Shown: positions 35,465-45,073, counted from the stretch's first letter. The stretch is DNA of 64,000 nt from Parabacteroides chinchillae (GCF_900108035.1 NZ_FNVS01000019.1:1-64000), one strand, 5' to 3'. The notes: generated by a model not told the origin, from the letters alone. A program made the numbers and translations.

Positions 35465-38400
35465 ATGAGTAAGAAATTTACCGAATATTCGAAGTTTGAC
35501 TTGTCAAACGTAAATAAAGAGGTGCTGAAGAAATGGAAAGACGGAGATGTTTTCCATAAGAGTCTTGAAACACGTGAAGGACATCCTTCGTTTGTATTTT
35601 ATGAAGGTCCTCCTTCTGCAAACGGTATGCCCGGTATTCATCATGTGATTGCTCGTTCGATTAAGGATATATTCTGCCGGTATAAAACGATGAAGGGCTT
35701 TCAGGTAAAACGTAAAGCCGGATGGGATACACATGGTTTGCCTGTTGAACTGGGCGTCGAAAAAGCTTTGGGTATAACGAAAGAGGATATCGGCAAAAAG
35801 ATTTCTGTTGCAGATTATAATGCAGCATGTCGTAAGGATGTGATGAAATTCACCAAAGAGTGGGAAGATCTGACGCAAAAAATGGGGTATTGGGTTGATA
35901 TGGATGATCCATATATTACTTACGATAATCGTTATATTGAGACATTGTGGTATCTGTTGAAAGAATTATATAAGAAAGGTTTATTATATAAAGGATATAC
36001 GATTCAGCCTTACTCTCCGGCTGCAGGGACAGGTTTGAGTACACATGAATTGAATCAACCCGGTTGTTATCGTGATGTGAAAGATACTACCTGTACTGCT
36101 CAGTTCCGCATTCTGGATCCGAAGCCGGAAATGTCTCAGTTTGGTGATCCATTCTTTTTGGCTTGGACAACGACTCCATGGACATTGCCATCAAACACGG
36201 CTCTTTGTGTTGGCCCTAATATTACTTATGTAGCTGTTCAGACCTTTAATCCGTATACTGGAATGCCAATGACGGTCGTATTGGCTAAAGATTTGTTGTC
36301 AGCTTATTTTAATCCGAAAGCTGCAGATATAGCATTGACAGATTATAAAATTGGAGATAAGCTTGTTCCTTTCAGTGTAGTTGGTGAATGGAAAGGACTA
36401 GAACTGGAAGGTATGCATTATGAACAGCTAATCCCGTGGGTAAATCCGGGTGAAGGTGCTTTTCGCGTAATTACCGGCGATTATGTAACAGTGGAAGACG
36501 GTACGGGCATCGTACATATTGCTCCGACATTTGGTGCGGATGACGACCGTGTAGCTAAAGCTAAAGGCGTTCCTCCGTTAATGATGGTAGACAAGGAAGG
36601 CAACAAACGTCCGATGGTGGATATGACCGGTAAGTATTACAAACTTGAAGATTTGGACTCAGTATTTGTTCAGAATCAGATGAATGCTTCCGATTATGAT
36701 CCTTTTCAGGGCAAGTTCGTGAAAAACGCTTATGATCCGGCAAAGACAGATAAAGATGAAACGCTGGATATAGAAATATGTATGATGCTGAAAGTGCAGA
36801 ATCGTGTGTTCCGTATTGAAAAGCAAGTACATAATTATCCGCACTGCTGGCGTACGGATAAACCTGTGTTATATTACCCATTGGATAGCTGGTTTATCAA
36901 GACAACTGCTTGCCGTGAAAGAATGATTGAATTGAATAATACAATCAACTGGAAACCTCAAAGTACTGGTGCCGGCCGTTTTGGTAAATGGTTGGAAAAT
37001 TTACAGGATTGGAATTTGAGCCGTAGCCGTTACTGGGGTACTCCTTTGCCAATCTGGCGTACGGAAGACGGAAGCGAAGAGAAGTGTATCGGTTCGGTTG
37101 AAGAATTGTATAACGAAATAGAAAAAGCGGTAAAGGCTGGCTTGATGGAAAGTAATCCATATAAAGACTTTAAAGCTAAAGTATATACAAAGGATAATTA
37201 TGATAAAATTGACTTACACCGTCCGTATGTAGACGATATAATATTGGTTTCGGATAGTGGAAAACCGATGAAGCGCGAGACAGACCTTATTGATGTTTGG
37301 TTTGACTCGGGTGCAATGCCTTATGCCCAGATTCATTATCCGTTTGAAAATAAAGACGCATTTGACAGCCGGACAATTTATCCTGCCGATTTTATCGCTG
37401 AGGGAGTAGATCAAACACGTGGATGGTTCTTTACCCTGCATGCATTGGCAACAATGATTTTTGATAGTGTTGCTTATAAAGCTGTTGTTTCCAACGGTCT
37501 TGTTTTGGATAAGAACGGAAACAAAATGTCTAAGCGATTAGGCAATGCGGTAGACCCATTCTCCACTATAGAGCAATATGGCTCTGATCCGTTACGTTGG
37601 TATATGATTACCAATGCTTCTCCTTGGGATAATATTAAGTTTGATATAGATGGCATAGAAGAAGTTCGCCGTAAGTTTTTTGGTACGCTATATAATACAT
37701 ATTCATTCTTTGCTTTGTATGCAAATGTGGATGGGTTTGATTATTCGGAACCGGATATTGCAATAAACCAACGTCCCGAAATTGATCGTTGGATTCTTTC
37801 ATTATTGAATACACTAATAAAAGATGTAGACAATTATCTGGAAGCATACGAACCTACGCGTGCCGGACGTGCTATATCCGATTTTGTTAATGATAATTTG
37901 AGTAACTGGTATGTACGTTTGAACCGCCGTCGTTTCTGGGGTGGGGGAATGACTGCCGATAAGTTATCCGCTTATCAGACACTATATACTTGTCTGGAAA
38001 CTGTAGCTAAGTTGATGGCGCCAATAGCTCCGTTCTATGCGGATCAGCTGTTCCATGATTTGATAGCTGTAACAGGACGCGAAAGTGTAGAATCTGTTCA
38101 TTTGTCTACTTTCCCGGTTGCAAACGAAGCAATGATTGACAAGAATCTGGAAGAACGTATGCAGATGGCACAAAGTGTATCATCAATGGTGTTGGCTCTG
38201 CGTCGTAAGGTGAATATCAAAGTACGCCAGCCGCTGCAGACAATTATGATTCCGGTTGTTGATGCGCATCAACAGGAAAGTATCGAAGCTGTAAAAGATT
38301 TGATATTAAACGAAGTGAATGTAAAAGAACTGAAGTTTGTTGGTAATGCTGCAGGTATTCTGGTAAAGAAGATCAAACCGGATTTCAAAAAATTAGGTCC

Positions 38401-38884
38401 GCGTTATGGTAAAATAATGAAGAGCCTGGCTGCTGCAATTCAAGCAATGAGCCAGGAGGATATCAGTGCTTTTGAAAATACCGGTACATATACTTTGAAG
38501 GTAGACGGGCAGGAAGCTTTGATTGAACGTGATGACGTGGAAATTATTTCAGAAGATATTCCTGGTTGGTTGGTTGCAAATGAAGGTCGTCTGACTGTTG
38601 CTTTGGATATTACGATTACTGAAAGTCTGCGGAAGGAAGGCTTGGCTCGCGAATTGGTAAACCGTATTCAAAATCTTCGTAAAAGCAACGGTTTTGATAT
38701 TACGGATAAAGTGAATGTAACTATACTTTCTACCGATGAAATGGATGCTGCGGTTGAAGAATACAATATATATATTGCAAATCAAGTTCTTGCAGTATCG
38801 GTTGAAATCGTAGATGTGATTAGCGATGCTACAGAACTGGATTTTGAAGATTTTAAATTGTCGGTGAAAGTAGAAAAGGTGTGA
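35465..38884 (+). CDS. ileS: isoleucyl-tRNA synthetase
   Basis: A 1139-residue class I synthetase that charges tRNA-Ile. The signature 1 region is FYEGPPSANGMPGIHHVIARSIKD, the HIGH-equivalent; KMSKR begins at residue 687. The CP1 editing domain is present (WTTTPWTLPSNTALC; FGADDDRVAKAKG), and the anticodon-binding domain and a long C-terminal extension follow. The length and motif style match the larger, eukaryote-like IleS found in Bacteroidetes, not the shorter proteobacterial form. It has its own strong promoter. Confidence 0.96.
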   Translation: MSKKFTEYSKFDLSNVNKEVLKKWKDGDVFHKSLETREGHPSFVFYEGPPSANGMPGIHHVIARSIKDIFCRYKTMKGFQVKRKAGWDTHGLPVELGVEKALGITKEDIGKKISVADYNAACRKDVMKFTKEWEDLTQKMGYWVDMDDPYITYDNRYIETLWYLLKELYKKGLLYKGYTIQPYSPAAGTGLSTHELNQPGCYRDVKDTTCTAQFRILDPKPEMSQFGDPFFLAWTTTPWTLPSNTALCVGPNITYVAVQTFNPYTGMPMTVVLAKDLLSAYFNPKAADIALTDYKIGDKLVPFSVVGEWKGLELEGMHYEQLIPWVNPGEGAFRVITGDYVTVEDGTGIVHIAPTFGADDDRVAKAKGVPPLMMVDKEGNKRPMVDMTGKYYKLEDLDSVFVQNQMNASDYDPFQGKFVKNAYDPAKTDKDETLDIEICMMLKVQNRVFRIEKQVHNYPHCWRTDKPVLYYPLDSWFIKTTACRERMIELNNTINWKPQSTGAGRFGKWLENLQDWNLSRSRYWGTPLPIWRTEDGSEEKCIGSVEELYNEIEKAVKAGLMESNPYKDFKAKVYTKDNYDKIDLHRPYVDDIILVSDSGKPMKRETDLIDVWFDSGAMPYAQIHYPFENKDAFDSRTIYPADFIAEGVDQTRGWFFTLHALATMIFDSVAYKAVVSNGLVLDKNGNKMSKRLGNAVDPFSTIEQYGSDPLRWYMITNASPWDNIKFDIDGIEEVRRKFFGTLYNTYSFFALYANVDGFDYSEPDIAINQRPEIDRWILSLLNTLIKDVDNYLEAYEPTRAGRAISDFVNDNLSNWYVRLNRRRFWGGGMTADKLSAYQTLYTCLETVAKLMAPIAPFYADQLFHDLIAVTGRESVESVHLSTFPVANEAMIDKNLEERMQMAQSVSSMVLALRRKVNIKVRQPLQTIMIPVVDAHQQESIEAVKDLILNEVNVKELKFVGNAAGILVKKIKPDFKKLGPRYGKIMKSLAAAIQAMSQEDISAFENTGTYTLKVDGQEALIERDDVEIISEDIPGWLVANEGRLTVALDITITESLRKEGLARELVNRIQNLRKSNGFDITDKVNVTILSTDEMDAAVEEYNIYIANQVLAVSVEIVDVISDATELDFEDFKLSVKVEKV

Positions 38885-39010
38885 TTTTTTAATGAAAAAG
38901 AGAAGTCGGATACCATATATATTTAATAAAGTATGTATATTTGGACTGTAACGGTTGAATTACCCCTGATATATATAAAGAGTTATTGTCGAACCTAAAA
39001 ATTTTGAACC

Positions 39011-39391
39011 ATGGCAGAAAAAACTAGATATTCGGACGCAGAACTGGAAGAGTTCCGTTCTATTATATTAGACAAACTGGATGTTGCTAAAAGGGATTAC
39101 GAATTGTTGAGAGCAGGTGTTACGAATTCTGACGGAAATGATGTTGCTGATACATCTCCTACATTTAAAGTGCTGGAAGAGGGAGCCGCGACGTTATCGA
39201 AAGAAGAGGCTGGCCGTTTGGCACAACGCCAAATGAAATTCATACAGAATTTACAGGCTGCTTTGATTCGTATAGAGAATAAGACATATGGCATATGTCG
39301 TGAAACAGGAAAACTGATTCCTAAAGAAAGACTTCGTGCTGTACCCCATGCAACTTTAAGTATTGAAGCTAAACAAGGAGGTGCTAAGTAG
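39011..39391 (+). CDS. TraR/DksA-family protein with degenerate zinc finger
   Basis: A 126-residue protein: an N-terminal helical part (DAELEEFRSIILDKLDVAKRDYELLRAG), a second helix (QRQMKFIQNLQAALIRIENKTYGICRETGKLIPKERLRAVPHATLSI) and a short tail. DksA proteins bind RNA polymerase through the secondary channel. Here only one cysteine (YGIC) of the usual C4 finger remains, and the DxxDxA tip is not evident. lspA follows with no gap, suggesting coupled expression. Confidence 0.82.
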   Translation: MAEKTRYSDAELEEFRSIILDKLDVAKRDYELLRAGVTNSDGNDVADTSPTFKVLEEGAATLSKEEAGRLAQRQMKFIQNLQAALIRIENKTYGICRETGKLIPKERLRAVPHATLSIEAKQGGAK

Positions 39392-40012
39392 ATGAAATAT
39401 TCTAAAGGTTGGGGAGCAGTGTTAATTATAATACTGCTCCTTCTGCTTGACCAAGCCCTGAAAATCTGGATTAAGACACATATGCAGTTGCATGAAAGTA
39501 TAGAGATTACCCCTTGGTTTTATCTGTACTTTACCGAGAATCCCGGAATGGCTTTTGGAATTGAAGTGATAGGCAAATTATTCTTATCGGTTTTCCGTAT
39601 TATTGCTGTTGGTTTTATCGGCTATTACTTGTATAAGCTGGTGAAAGAAAAGTATAAATTTGGTTACATAGCCTGTATCTCTTTGATATTTGCCGGAGCA
39701 GTAGGTAATATTATCGATTCTGTTTTTTATGGCGTTATATTTGACCATAGTTTTGGCCAGATTGCTTCGTTTATGCCAGAAGGAGGAGGTTATGCTTCAT
39801 GGCTGCACGGCAAGGTGGTCGACATGTTTTATTTCCCATTGATTAATACAATTCTTCCGGAATGGGTACCTGTTTGGGGCGGTGAAGAATTTATATTTTT
39901 CCGTCCTATTTTCAATCTTGCCGACTCTGCGATATGTGTAGGGGTCTTTTTGTTATTAATTTTTTACCGACATACATTGTCTGCCAGTTTGTCAAAAGAC
40001 GAAAAAAAATAA
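39392..40012 (+). CDS. lspA: lipoprotein signal peptidase (signal peptidase II)
   Basis: A 206-residue inner-membrane aspartyl protease with four hydrophobic segments. The conserved boxes are LDQALKIWIK near the start, FTENPGMAFG, LIFAGAVGNIIDSVFYG with one catalytic Asp, and FNLADSAICVG with the other. It cleaves lipoprotein precursors such as the many lipoproteins in this window. The central region is longer than in E. coli LspA, as is usual in Bacteroidetes. It abuts the DUF4296 lipoprotein gene with no gap. Confidence 0.95.
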   Translation: MKYSKGWGAVLIIILLLLLDQALKIWIKTHMQLHESIEITPWFYLYFTENPGMAFGIEVIGKLFLSVFRIIAVGFIGYYLYKLVKEKYKFGYIACISLIFAGAVGNIIDSVFYGVIFDHSFGQIASFMPEGGGYASWLHGKVVDMFYFPLINTILPEWVPVWGGEEFIFFRPIFNLADSAICVGVFLLLIFYRHTLSASLSKDEKK

Positions 40013-40798
40013 ATGCGGAATCTATTGTATAGATATAGTGTTGTGTTGCTGACTACAACTTTATTAATTGCTTGTAGTAAAGTACCCGATGGCATTCTTT
40101 CTGAAAAGGAGATGGAGAAGGTCATGATTGATATGCAACTGGCAGAAGCAATGATAGGCATTGATTATACAACCTATCAGGATGATGCAAAGAAGGAAGC
40201 ATTATATCAATCCGTTTTTCGTAAACATAATATTTCGCAGGCAACATATGATAGTTCTTTGGTGTGGTACGGGAAAAATCTGGATATTTACATGGATGTT
40301 TATGACCGTGTAATAAGAAATCTGGATAAAAGGATTGCTGATTTGGGAGATATTCAGTCGGATGTTGCACCTGTAACAAACCAGGATTCTGTTAATATCT
40401 GGCCACGTCGTCCTTTCTTAACATTGCAACCGAAGGCTGTCTTTAATGGGGTTATCTTTGATTTGGAGCCGAAAGAAAGATATTTTTCAGGAAGTACGTT
40501 TGTTTTAGGAATGAATGTATGGGGATTAGGCAAAAACATAAAGAATTATCCGGAAGTGCGTTTAAGTGCCGTTCAGGGAGATACCATATTAACAGTTAAT
40601 AATAAAATACTCCATGATGGTTATTCGGAAACTGTGTTGAAAACATTGCCTACCAGTAAGATAAAGCGTGTTTATGGCTATATCCGAATGAATAATACAG
40701 ACTCTTGTTATTATAAAGTTTATCTGGACAGCATTTCATTGATGAAATATAATTATGTCATGATTGCGCCGGAGATGAAAAACAATTCGGTTAAGTAA
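40013..40798 (+). CDS. DUF4296-family lipoprotein
   Basis: A 261-residue lipoprotein (signal then LLIAC, Cys21). The region KVPDGILSEKEMEKVMIDMQLAEAMI followed by ALYQSVFRKHNISQATYDSSLVWYGKNLDIYMDVYDRVIRNLDKR is the DUF4296 helical domain. The C-terminal half is a beta-rich region without a recognised name. In Bacteroidetes this gene is commonly next to lspA, as here. Its role is unknown. Confidence 0.82.
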   Translation: MRNLLYRYSVVLLTTTLLIACSKVPDGILSEKEMEKVMIDMQLAEAMIGIDYTTYQDDAKKEALYQSVFRKHNISQATYDSSLVWYGKNLDIYMDVYDRVIRNLDKRIADLGDIQSDVAPVTNQDSVNIWPRRPFLTLQPKAVFNGVIFDLEPKERYFSGSTFVLGMNVWGLGKNIKNYPEVRLSAVQGDTILTVNNKILHDGYSETVLKTLPTSKIKRVYGYIRMNNTDSCYYKVYLDSISLMKYNYVMIAPEMKNNSVK

Positions 40799-40812
40799 AT
40801 CCAATAGATAGT

Positions 40813-41187
40813 ATGCGTAGAATCGCTTCGCACTATATTTATTGTCATCAGGTTTATAAGATGCATTATCTGGAACTAACGGATGAAGGTCTTTATATGG
40901 GGCTTTATCCATTGACGGAAGAAATTGCCGGAACAGAATTTTATGATGGTATTTTAGTTCCGGTCTCTAGTCAAGAAAAACAGATATATTCGGATCTAAT
41001 TTCAATTCCTTTCGGGAGAAATTCTAATTTTTCCCGAAAGGAATTTATTTTCTCTTATTTAGACTTGATCAAAGTTTCTTTACAAGTGGAAAAAGAAAGG
41101 CCGGTACGATTAGTGCTATTGAACGGTTCTCCCCTGACGGCGACGGAACTCTGCACAAACAACAGCGGTAGCGATTGCTACATTTAA
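40813..41187 (+). CDS. conserved hypothetical protein
   Basis: A 124-residue soluble protein with no signal peptide and no domain I recognise. The N-terminal part (MRRIASHYIYCHQVYKMHYLEL, YPLTEEIAGTEFYDGILVPVS) looks well folded and beta-rich. It starts 15 bp after the DUF4296 gene, so it probably belongs to the dksA-lspA operon. Its last 72 bp overlap the 3' end of the convergent TrmH gene. Confidence 0.65.
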   Translation: MRRIASHYIYCHQVYKMHYLELTDEGLYMGLYPLTEEIAGTEFYDGILVPVSSQEKQIYSDLISIPFGRNSNFSRKEFIFSYLDLIKVSLQVEKERPVRLVLLNGSPLTATELCTNNSGSDCYI

Positions 41188-41886
41188 TGATTCGGTAGTT
41201 TCTCTGCCTTCCGGATAATTAGGTATGTATAACTTTTCATTAATGAATGCTTCTATGGAAGGACGAATGCCATTTCCTTCATTTCCCATGATAATAATTC
41301 CTGTTTCGGACAATTGTTTTGAATACATATTTGTCCCATTAAGGAAGGTTCCATATATGAATGTAGACTTGGTTCGTTGTTTGGCTAAATAGTTTTTTAA
41401 ATCTGTATAATGAATTTTTACATGAGCAAGTGCTCCCATAGTTGCTTGTACTGCCTTAGGACTGAAAACATCAACAGTATCGGTACTACATACGATATGT
41501 TCAATTCCGAACCAATCGGCCAATCGAATGATTGTGCCTAAATTTCCGGGATCTTGTATGTTATCTAAAGCGAGAATTAGTTGTTTTTCAGGATTTGTTT
41601 CTTCAATATCCCAAACCGGACGTTTAAATATGGCGATTACATCCTGTGGGCTTTTTAAGAAACTGGCTTTTCGTATATCTTCGTCATCAGCAACTATTAT
41701 TTCTCCGGCTGGCAAATCTCCTTGTGTTGCCATCCATGAAGGTTTAGCTAACAGTAACTCACATTCAAAAAAAGGCATCATGTCTGCAACGAGTTTATTG
41801 CCTTCGGTTACGAATGTGTTGTATTCATTCCTGAATTTCTTTAATTCTAATGAATGTATGTACTTTATTTTATTCTTGCTCAGCAT
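41116..41886 (-). CDS. TrmH/SpoU-family RNA 2'-O-methyltransferase
   Basis: A 256-residue protein: a substrate-binding N-terminal part (MLSKNKIKYIHSLELKKFRNEYNTFVTEG) and a SPOUT catalytic domain with the three motifs: LALDNIQDPGNLGTIIRLADWFG, IIIMGNEGNGI and YPEGRETTESLNVAIATAVV, containing the knot and SAM-binding loop. It methylates rRNA or tRNA ribose; the target is not inferable. ATG 41886 is chosen because upstream in-frame codons would cross the divergent promoters. Its 3' end overlaps the hypothetical gene on the other strand. Confidence 0.9.
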   Translation of the reverse strand: MLSKNKIKYIHSLELKKFRNEYNTFVTEGNKLVADMMPFFECELLLAKPSWMATQGDLPAGEIIVADDEDIRKASFLKSPQDVIAIFKRPVWDIEETNPEKQLILALDNIQDPGNLGTIIRLADWFGIEHIVCSTDTVDVFSPKAVQATMGALAHVKIHYTDLKNYLAKQRTKSTFIYGTFLNGTNMYSKQLSETGIIIMGNEGNGIRPSIEAFINEKLYIPNYPEGRETTESLNVAIATAVVCAEFRRRQGRTVQ

Positions 41887-41905
41887 CTTTACTCTTTTTA
41901 CAAAG

Positions 41906-41934
41906 CAAAAGTACGCGAAATTATTTAAATTCAA
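41906..41934 (-). promoter_or_regulatory. promoter (TTG-N18-TACTTTTG) for the TrmH gene
   Basis: On the minus strand TTG (41932-41934) is followed after 18 nt by TACTTTTG (41906-41913), 19 nt before the ATG. Confidence 0.6.
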
Positions 41935-41935
41935 G

Positions 41936-41943
41936 TACATTTG
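41936..41943 (+). promoter_or_regulatory. -7 box (TACATTTG) for the TamA/TamL-like gene
   Basis: TACATTTG on the plus strand ends 16 nt before the ATG. It is back to back with the TrmH promoter, so the two genes share a compact divergent control region. Confidence 0.6.
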
Positions 41944-41959
41944 CGGCGTAAATGGTCGG

Positions 41960-44320
41960 ATGATGAATAAACCCCAACATATATTATTTCTCCTTGGTTT
42001 TGTGATGTTGCTAGTGTCTTGCAGCTCCACGAAATATGTGAATGATGGTGAGTATCTGTTGGATAAAGTCAGAATAGAGTCGGATAATAAGAATTATAAG
42101 CCTGTTGATTTAAAAGCTTATCTAAGGCAACAACCCAATTTTAAGGTGTTTGGCCTTATGAAATGGCAGCTTTATGTATACGATTGGTCTGGCCGTAATG
42201 AAAAGAAATGGATAAATAAGCAATTGCGTCGTATCGGAGAGGCTCCTGTTATTATGGATACTACGTTAGTATACCAATCTGTTGCCCAGTTAGAACGGTT
42301 TTTTGTCAACAAAGGATACATTAATGTGGAAGTAGCTGCAACAATTGATACGTCAAGAAGAAAAAAAGCAGAGGTCACTTATCATATTAAATCAAATGAG
42401 CCTTATCGTATACGGAATTATACATCTCGCTTAGATGACCCCAAAATAGACAGTATTGCTCATATGAAAGCACCACGCAGACCAAAGTTGGCTTCTGCAT
42501 TTCGTCCGGCTCCTGAAGGTTACACGTCATTAATAAAAGATAGTGCTTTGTTTGATCGTGACGAATTGGATAAGGAACGTCAACGCATCACTTCATTATT
42601 AAGACGTCGTGGTTATTATGCTTTTAACCGGGATAACTTGGTCTATGTGGCGGACAGTGCTTTTAATCGGAATGTAGTTGATCTGGAGATGCTGTTAAAA
42701 CCATATCGTCGTGTTCTGGCGGATGGTTCTGTGATAGAAAGTCCCCATAAACAATATTATATTAAAGATGTAACAGTTGTAACGGATTATAATCCAATAG
42801 GGATATCGGAAAATGAATCTATATTTACCCGGACAGACTCTGTTAAAGTTGGAGAAATTAATGTTTTGTACGGGAAGAATGGGCATTCAATCCGTCCATC
42901 GGTTTTACGTAAAAGTGTTTATTTAGCACCGGGGCAATTATTCAGTGAACGTAATGTCGACCAGACTTATTCTTCGTTTGCAGCATTACGCGCATTGAAG
43001 AATGTTAGCATACGTTTTACCGAATTGGAGGAACAGGATACAATGAAATTGAATTGTATTATTTTGACGTCTCCTACAAAATCACAAGGGTTCGGAGTGG
43101 ATTTGGAAGGTACTAATTCTGCCGGAGATTTTGGTTTTGCTTCGAGTTTGAATTATCTGCACAGGAATTTGTTTAAGGGGTCAGAAACATTTTCTACTAA
43201 AATTCGTGGAGCCTATGAATCATTGTCGGGAAAGAAAGGCAGTGGACTTGCTAACTACTGGGAGTTAGGAGGTGAAGCTTCTATTTTGTTTCCCCGTTTT
43301 GTCTTTCCTTTCCTTTCAGAAAATTTCAGACGTAAACTGCGTGCTTCAACAGAATTGAAAGTAAGTTATAACAGGCAGACACGTCCTGAGTACGAACGGG
43401 CTATTCTTTCTGGAGGATGGAGTTATATCTGGCAAGACAGATCAAATTCCCAGGCCCGTCATACATTCAAATTGTTGGATATAGATTATGTTTATTTGCC
43501 GAAAATTGATGCAGACTTTAAGAGTAGTCTTCCTGCTTCTACGGCATTGTATAATTATTCGGATCAATTTATTGTAGGATCTGGCTATACTTATTCCTTT
43601 AGTAATTTTACTCCTCAGAACCGTCAACGTAATACACATTCGTTGCGCGTGTCTGTTGAGTTAGCCGGCAATCTGTTGAATGCACTTTCTCATATAACCG
43701 GAGAACATAAAGATTCGGAAGGACGTTATAAACTATTTGGTATTAATTATGCCCAATTTGTGAAAGGAGATATAGACTTTAGTAAAGGGATTGCTTTGGA
43801 TAGTAGAAATAAACTGGCCTTCCATGTGGGAATAGGAATTGCTTTTCCATATGGAAATGCAAAAATGCTACCTTTTGAACGGCGTTATTTTTCGGGTGGG
43901 GCAAATAGTGTCCGTGGATGGTCTGTTCGTGAGTTGGGACCAGGGAGTATGGCGCTAACAGATACTACTTCATTTGCATTACAAGCTGGAGACATTCGTT
44001 TGGACTTGAATTTGGAATATAGAACTAAGCTGTTTTGGAAATTCGAGATGGCAGCTTATGTAGATGCGGGAAATATATGGACGATTCGTCCTTATAAAGA
44101 TCAGAAAGAAGGTAATTTTGATTTTTCTCGTTTTTATAAAGAAATTGCGGTCTCTTATGGGTTAGGACTTCGATTGGACTTCGATTTCTTTTTGCTTCGT
44201 TTAGATACGGGGATGAAAGTATATAATCCTCAGGAGAGAGGATCGAAACGTTGGGCAATAACAAATCCTAATTTTAAAAATAATTTCGCTTGGCATTTCG
44301 CAGTCGGCTATCCTTTCTAA
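41960..44320 (+). CDS. TamA/BamA-family outer-membrane lipoprotein (TamL-like)
   Basis: A 786-residue protein with a lipoprotein signal (LLVSC, Cys21), POTRA-like repeats in the first 400 residues (KYVNDGEYLLDKVRIESDN; YQSVAQLERFFVNKGYINVEV; ERQRITSLLRRRGYYAFN), and a 16-strand-type barrel with the GGANSVRGW lid motif and terminal aromatic FAVGYPF. A lipidated TamA relative, called TamL, is known in Bacteroidetes and matches this layout. It inserts outer-membrane proteins or helps lipid and surface export. Sequence upstream of 41960 is the TrmH gene on the other strand, so this ATG is used. Confidence 0.85.
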   Translation: MMNKPQHILFLLGFVMLLVSCSSTKYVNDGEYLLDKVRIESDNKNYKPVDLKAYLRQQPNFKVFGLMKWQLYVYDWSGRNEKKWINKQLRRIGEAPVIMDTTLVYQSVAQLERFFVNKGYINVEVAATIDTSRRKKAEVTYHIKSNEPYRIRNYTSRLDDPKIDSIAHMKAPRRPKLASAFRPAPEGYTSLIKDSALFDRDELDKERQRITSLLRRRGYYAFNRDNLVYVADSAFNRNVVDLEMLLKPYRRVLADGSVIESPHKQYYIKDVTVVTDYNPIGISENESIFTRTDSVKVGEINVLYGKNGHSIRPSVLRKSVYLAPGQLFSERNVDQTYSSFAALRALKNVSIRFTELEEQDTMKLNCIILTSPTKSQGFGVDLEGTNSAGDFGFASSLNYLHRNLFKGSETFSTKIRGAYESLSGKKGSGLANYWELGGEASILFPRFVFPFLSENFRRKLRASTELKVSYNRQTRPEYERAILSGGWSYIWQDRSNSQARHTFKLLDIDYVYLPKIDADFKSSLPASTALYNYSDQFIVGSGYTYSFSNFTPQNRQRNTHSLRVSVELAGNLLNALSHITGEHKDSEGRYKLFGINYAQFVKGDIDFSKGIALDSRNKLAFHVGIGIAFPYGNAKMLPFERRYFSGGANSVRGWSVRELGPGSMALTDTTSFALQAGDIRLDLNLEYRTKLFWKFEMAAYVDAGNIWTIRPYKDQKEGNFDFSRFYKEIAVSYGLGLRLDFDFFLLRLDTGMKVYNPQERGSKRWAITNPNFKNNFAWHFAVGYPF

Positions 44321-44340
44321 TAAAAAACTATGTGAAGATT

Positions 44341-44370
44341 TTGCATATTAAAATAATAATAATACCTTTG
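44341..44370 (+). promoter_or_regulatory. promoter (TTG-N19-TACCTTTG) for tRNA-Arg
   Basis: TTG at 44341-44343 (within TTTG) and TACCTTTG at 44363-44370, 19 nt apart, 16 nt before the tRNA 5' end. Confidence 0.75.
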
Positions 44371-44386
44371 CACCGCAAATAAGGCT

Positions 44387-44460
<74 letters not shown>

Positions 44461-44671
44461 CTAACCATAATAGGTTGTAAATAAATGGCTTGCATACTTT
44501 TATCCTTCACTTCTTTTTTTAATCTTTAAAAAAACTGACAAATTATTTATGTACAAGCAATATTGTTTGTCGTTTTGTTTGTTGCAAAAATTTAAAGATT
44601 ACGGCAACACTTCATTTTGTAGTCTTGAAAATAAGACAGACTGTTAGAAAAATTATGCGATTTATTTAGCT

Positions 44672-45046
44672 ATCACTCATGAAAGAGTAGTAAGGTATAT
44701 TAGAATTGAGCATGAAATTGATGGCTTATTTCAATTTGATAATGGAAAGGTTGTTTGTAGAAATGATGCCAAGATTTTAAATCAACGATTAGCATTTGTT
44801 CTTTCTGAGTATCAAGAATAATTAAGGAATATTCCTGATATAAATATTTATACGTGTCCCCAATTAAAAGAAAAATTAGAGGGCAATTTTAAAAGTAACA
44901 AATATGTTACGATTAAAGAATATATAGAACATCGTATAAACAATCTGAAGAAGGGAAAAAGAGTTTCTTATTCTATAGGTATTGCGCAGTTTCCGAAAGG
45001 AGGCTGCGCAGTTTTTTATGATAAGAATTACATATTTGTCGGATGA
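44672..45046 (+). pseudogene. decayed coding stretch, possibly an integrase N-terminal region
   Basis: One frame stays coding-like from 44672 (ITHERVVRYIRIEHEIDGLFQFDNGKV...) to 45046, broken by a TAA at 44819-44821. The second part, CPQLKEKLEGNFKSNKYVTIKEYIEHRINNLKKGKR, resembles the SAM-like core-binding domain of tyrosine recombinases, but that is a weak call. No start is credible. It lies between tRNA-Arg and the SusC/D locus. A hairpin at 44983-45017 sits inside its 3' end. 44461-44671 holds nothing else I recognise. Confidence 0.35.
44983..45017 (+). terminator. terminator upstream of the SusC/D locus
   Basis: TGCGCAGTTTCC and GGAGGCTGCGCA pair with two G-U pairs around GAAA-type loop bases, followed by GTTTTTT. 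It insulates the ECF sigma gene from read-through. Confidence 0.7.
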
Positions 45047-45065
45047 ACCATTTTTATTACATTTG
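45035..45065 (+). promoter_or_regulatory. promoter (TTTG-N19-TACATTTG) for the SusC/D-locus sigma gene
   Basis: TTTG (45035-45038) and TACATTTG (45058-45065) are spaced by 19 nt, a strong match. The box ends 8 nt before ATG 45074, leaving almost no leader; Met8 at 45095 is the alternative start. Confidence 0.7.
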
Positions 45066-45073
45066 CATTACTT

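Noticed and set aside
41528-41959. N-terminal extension of the TamA/TamL-like gene (frame open from 41528)
   Set aside because: This stretch encodes the TrmH gene on the other strand. The lipoprotein signal begins at 41960, behind its own promoter.
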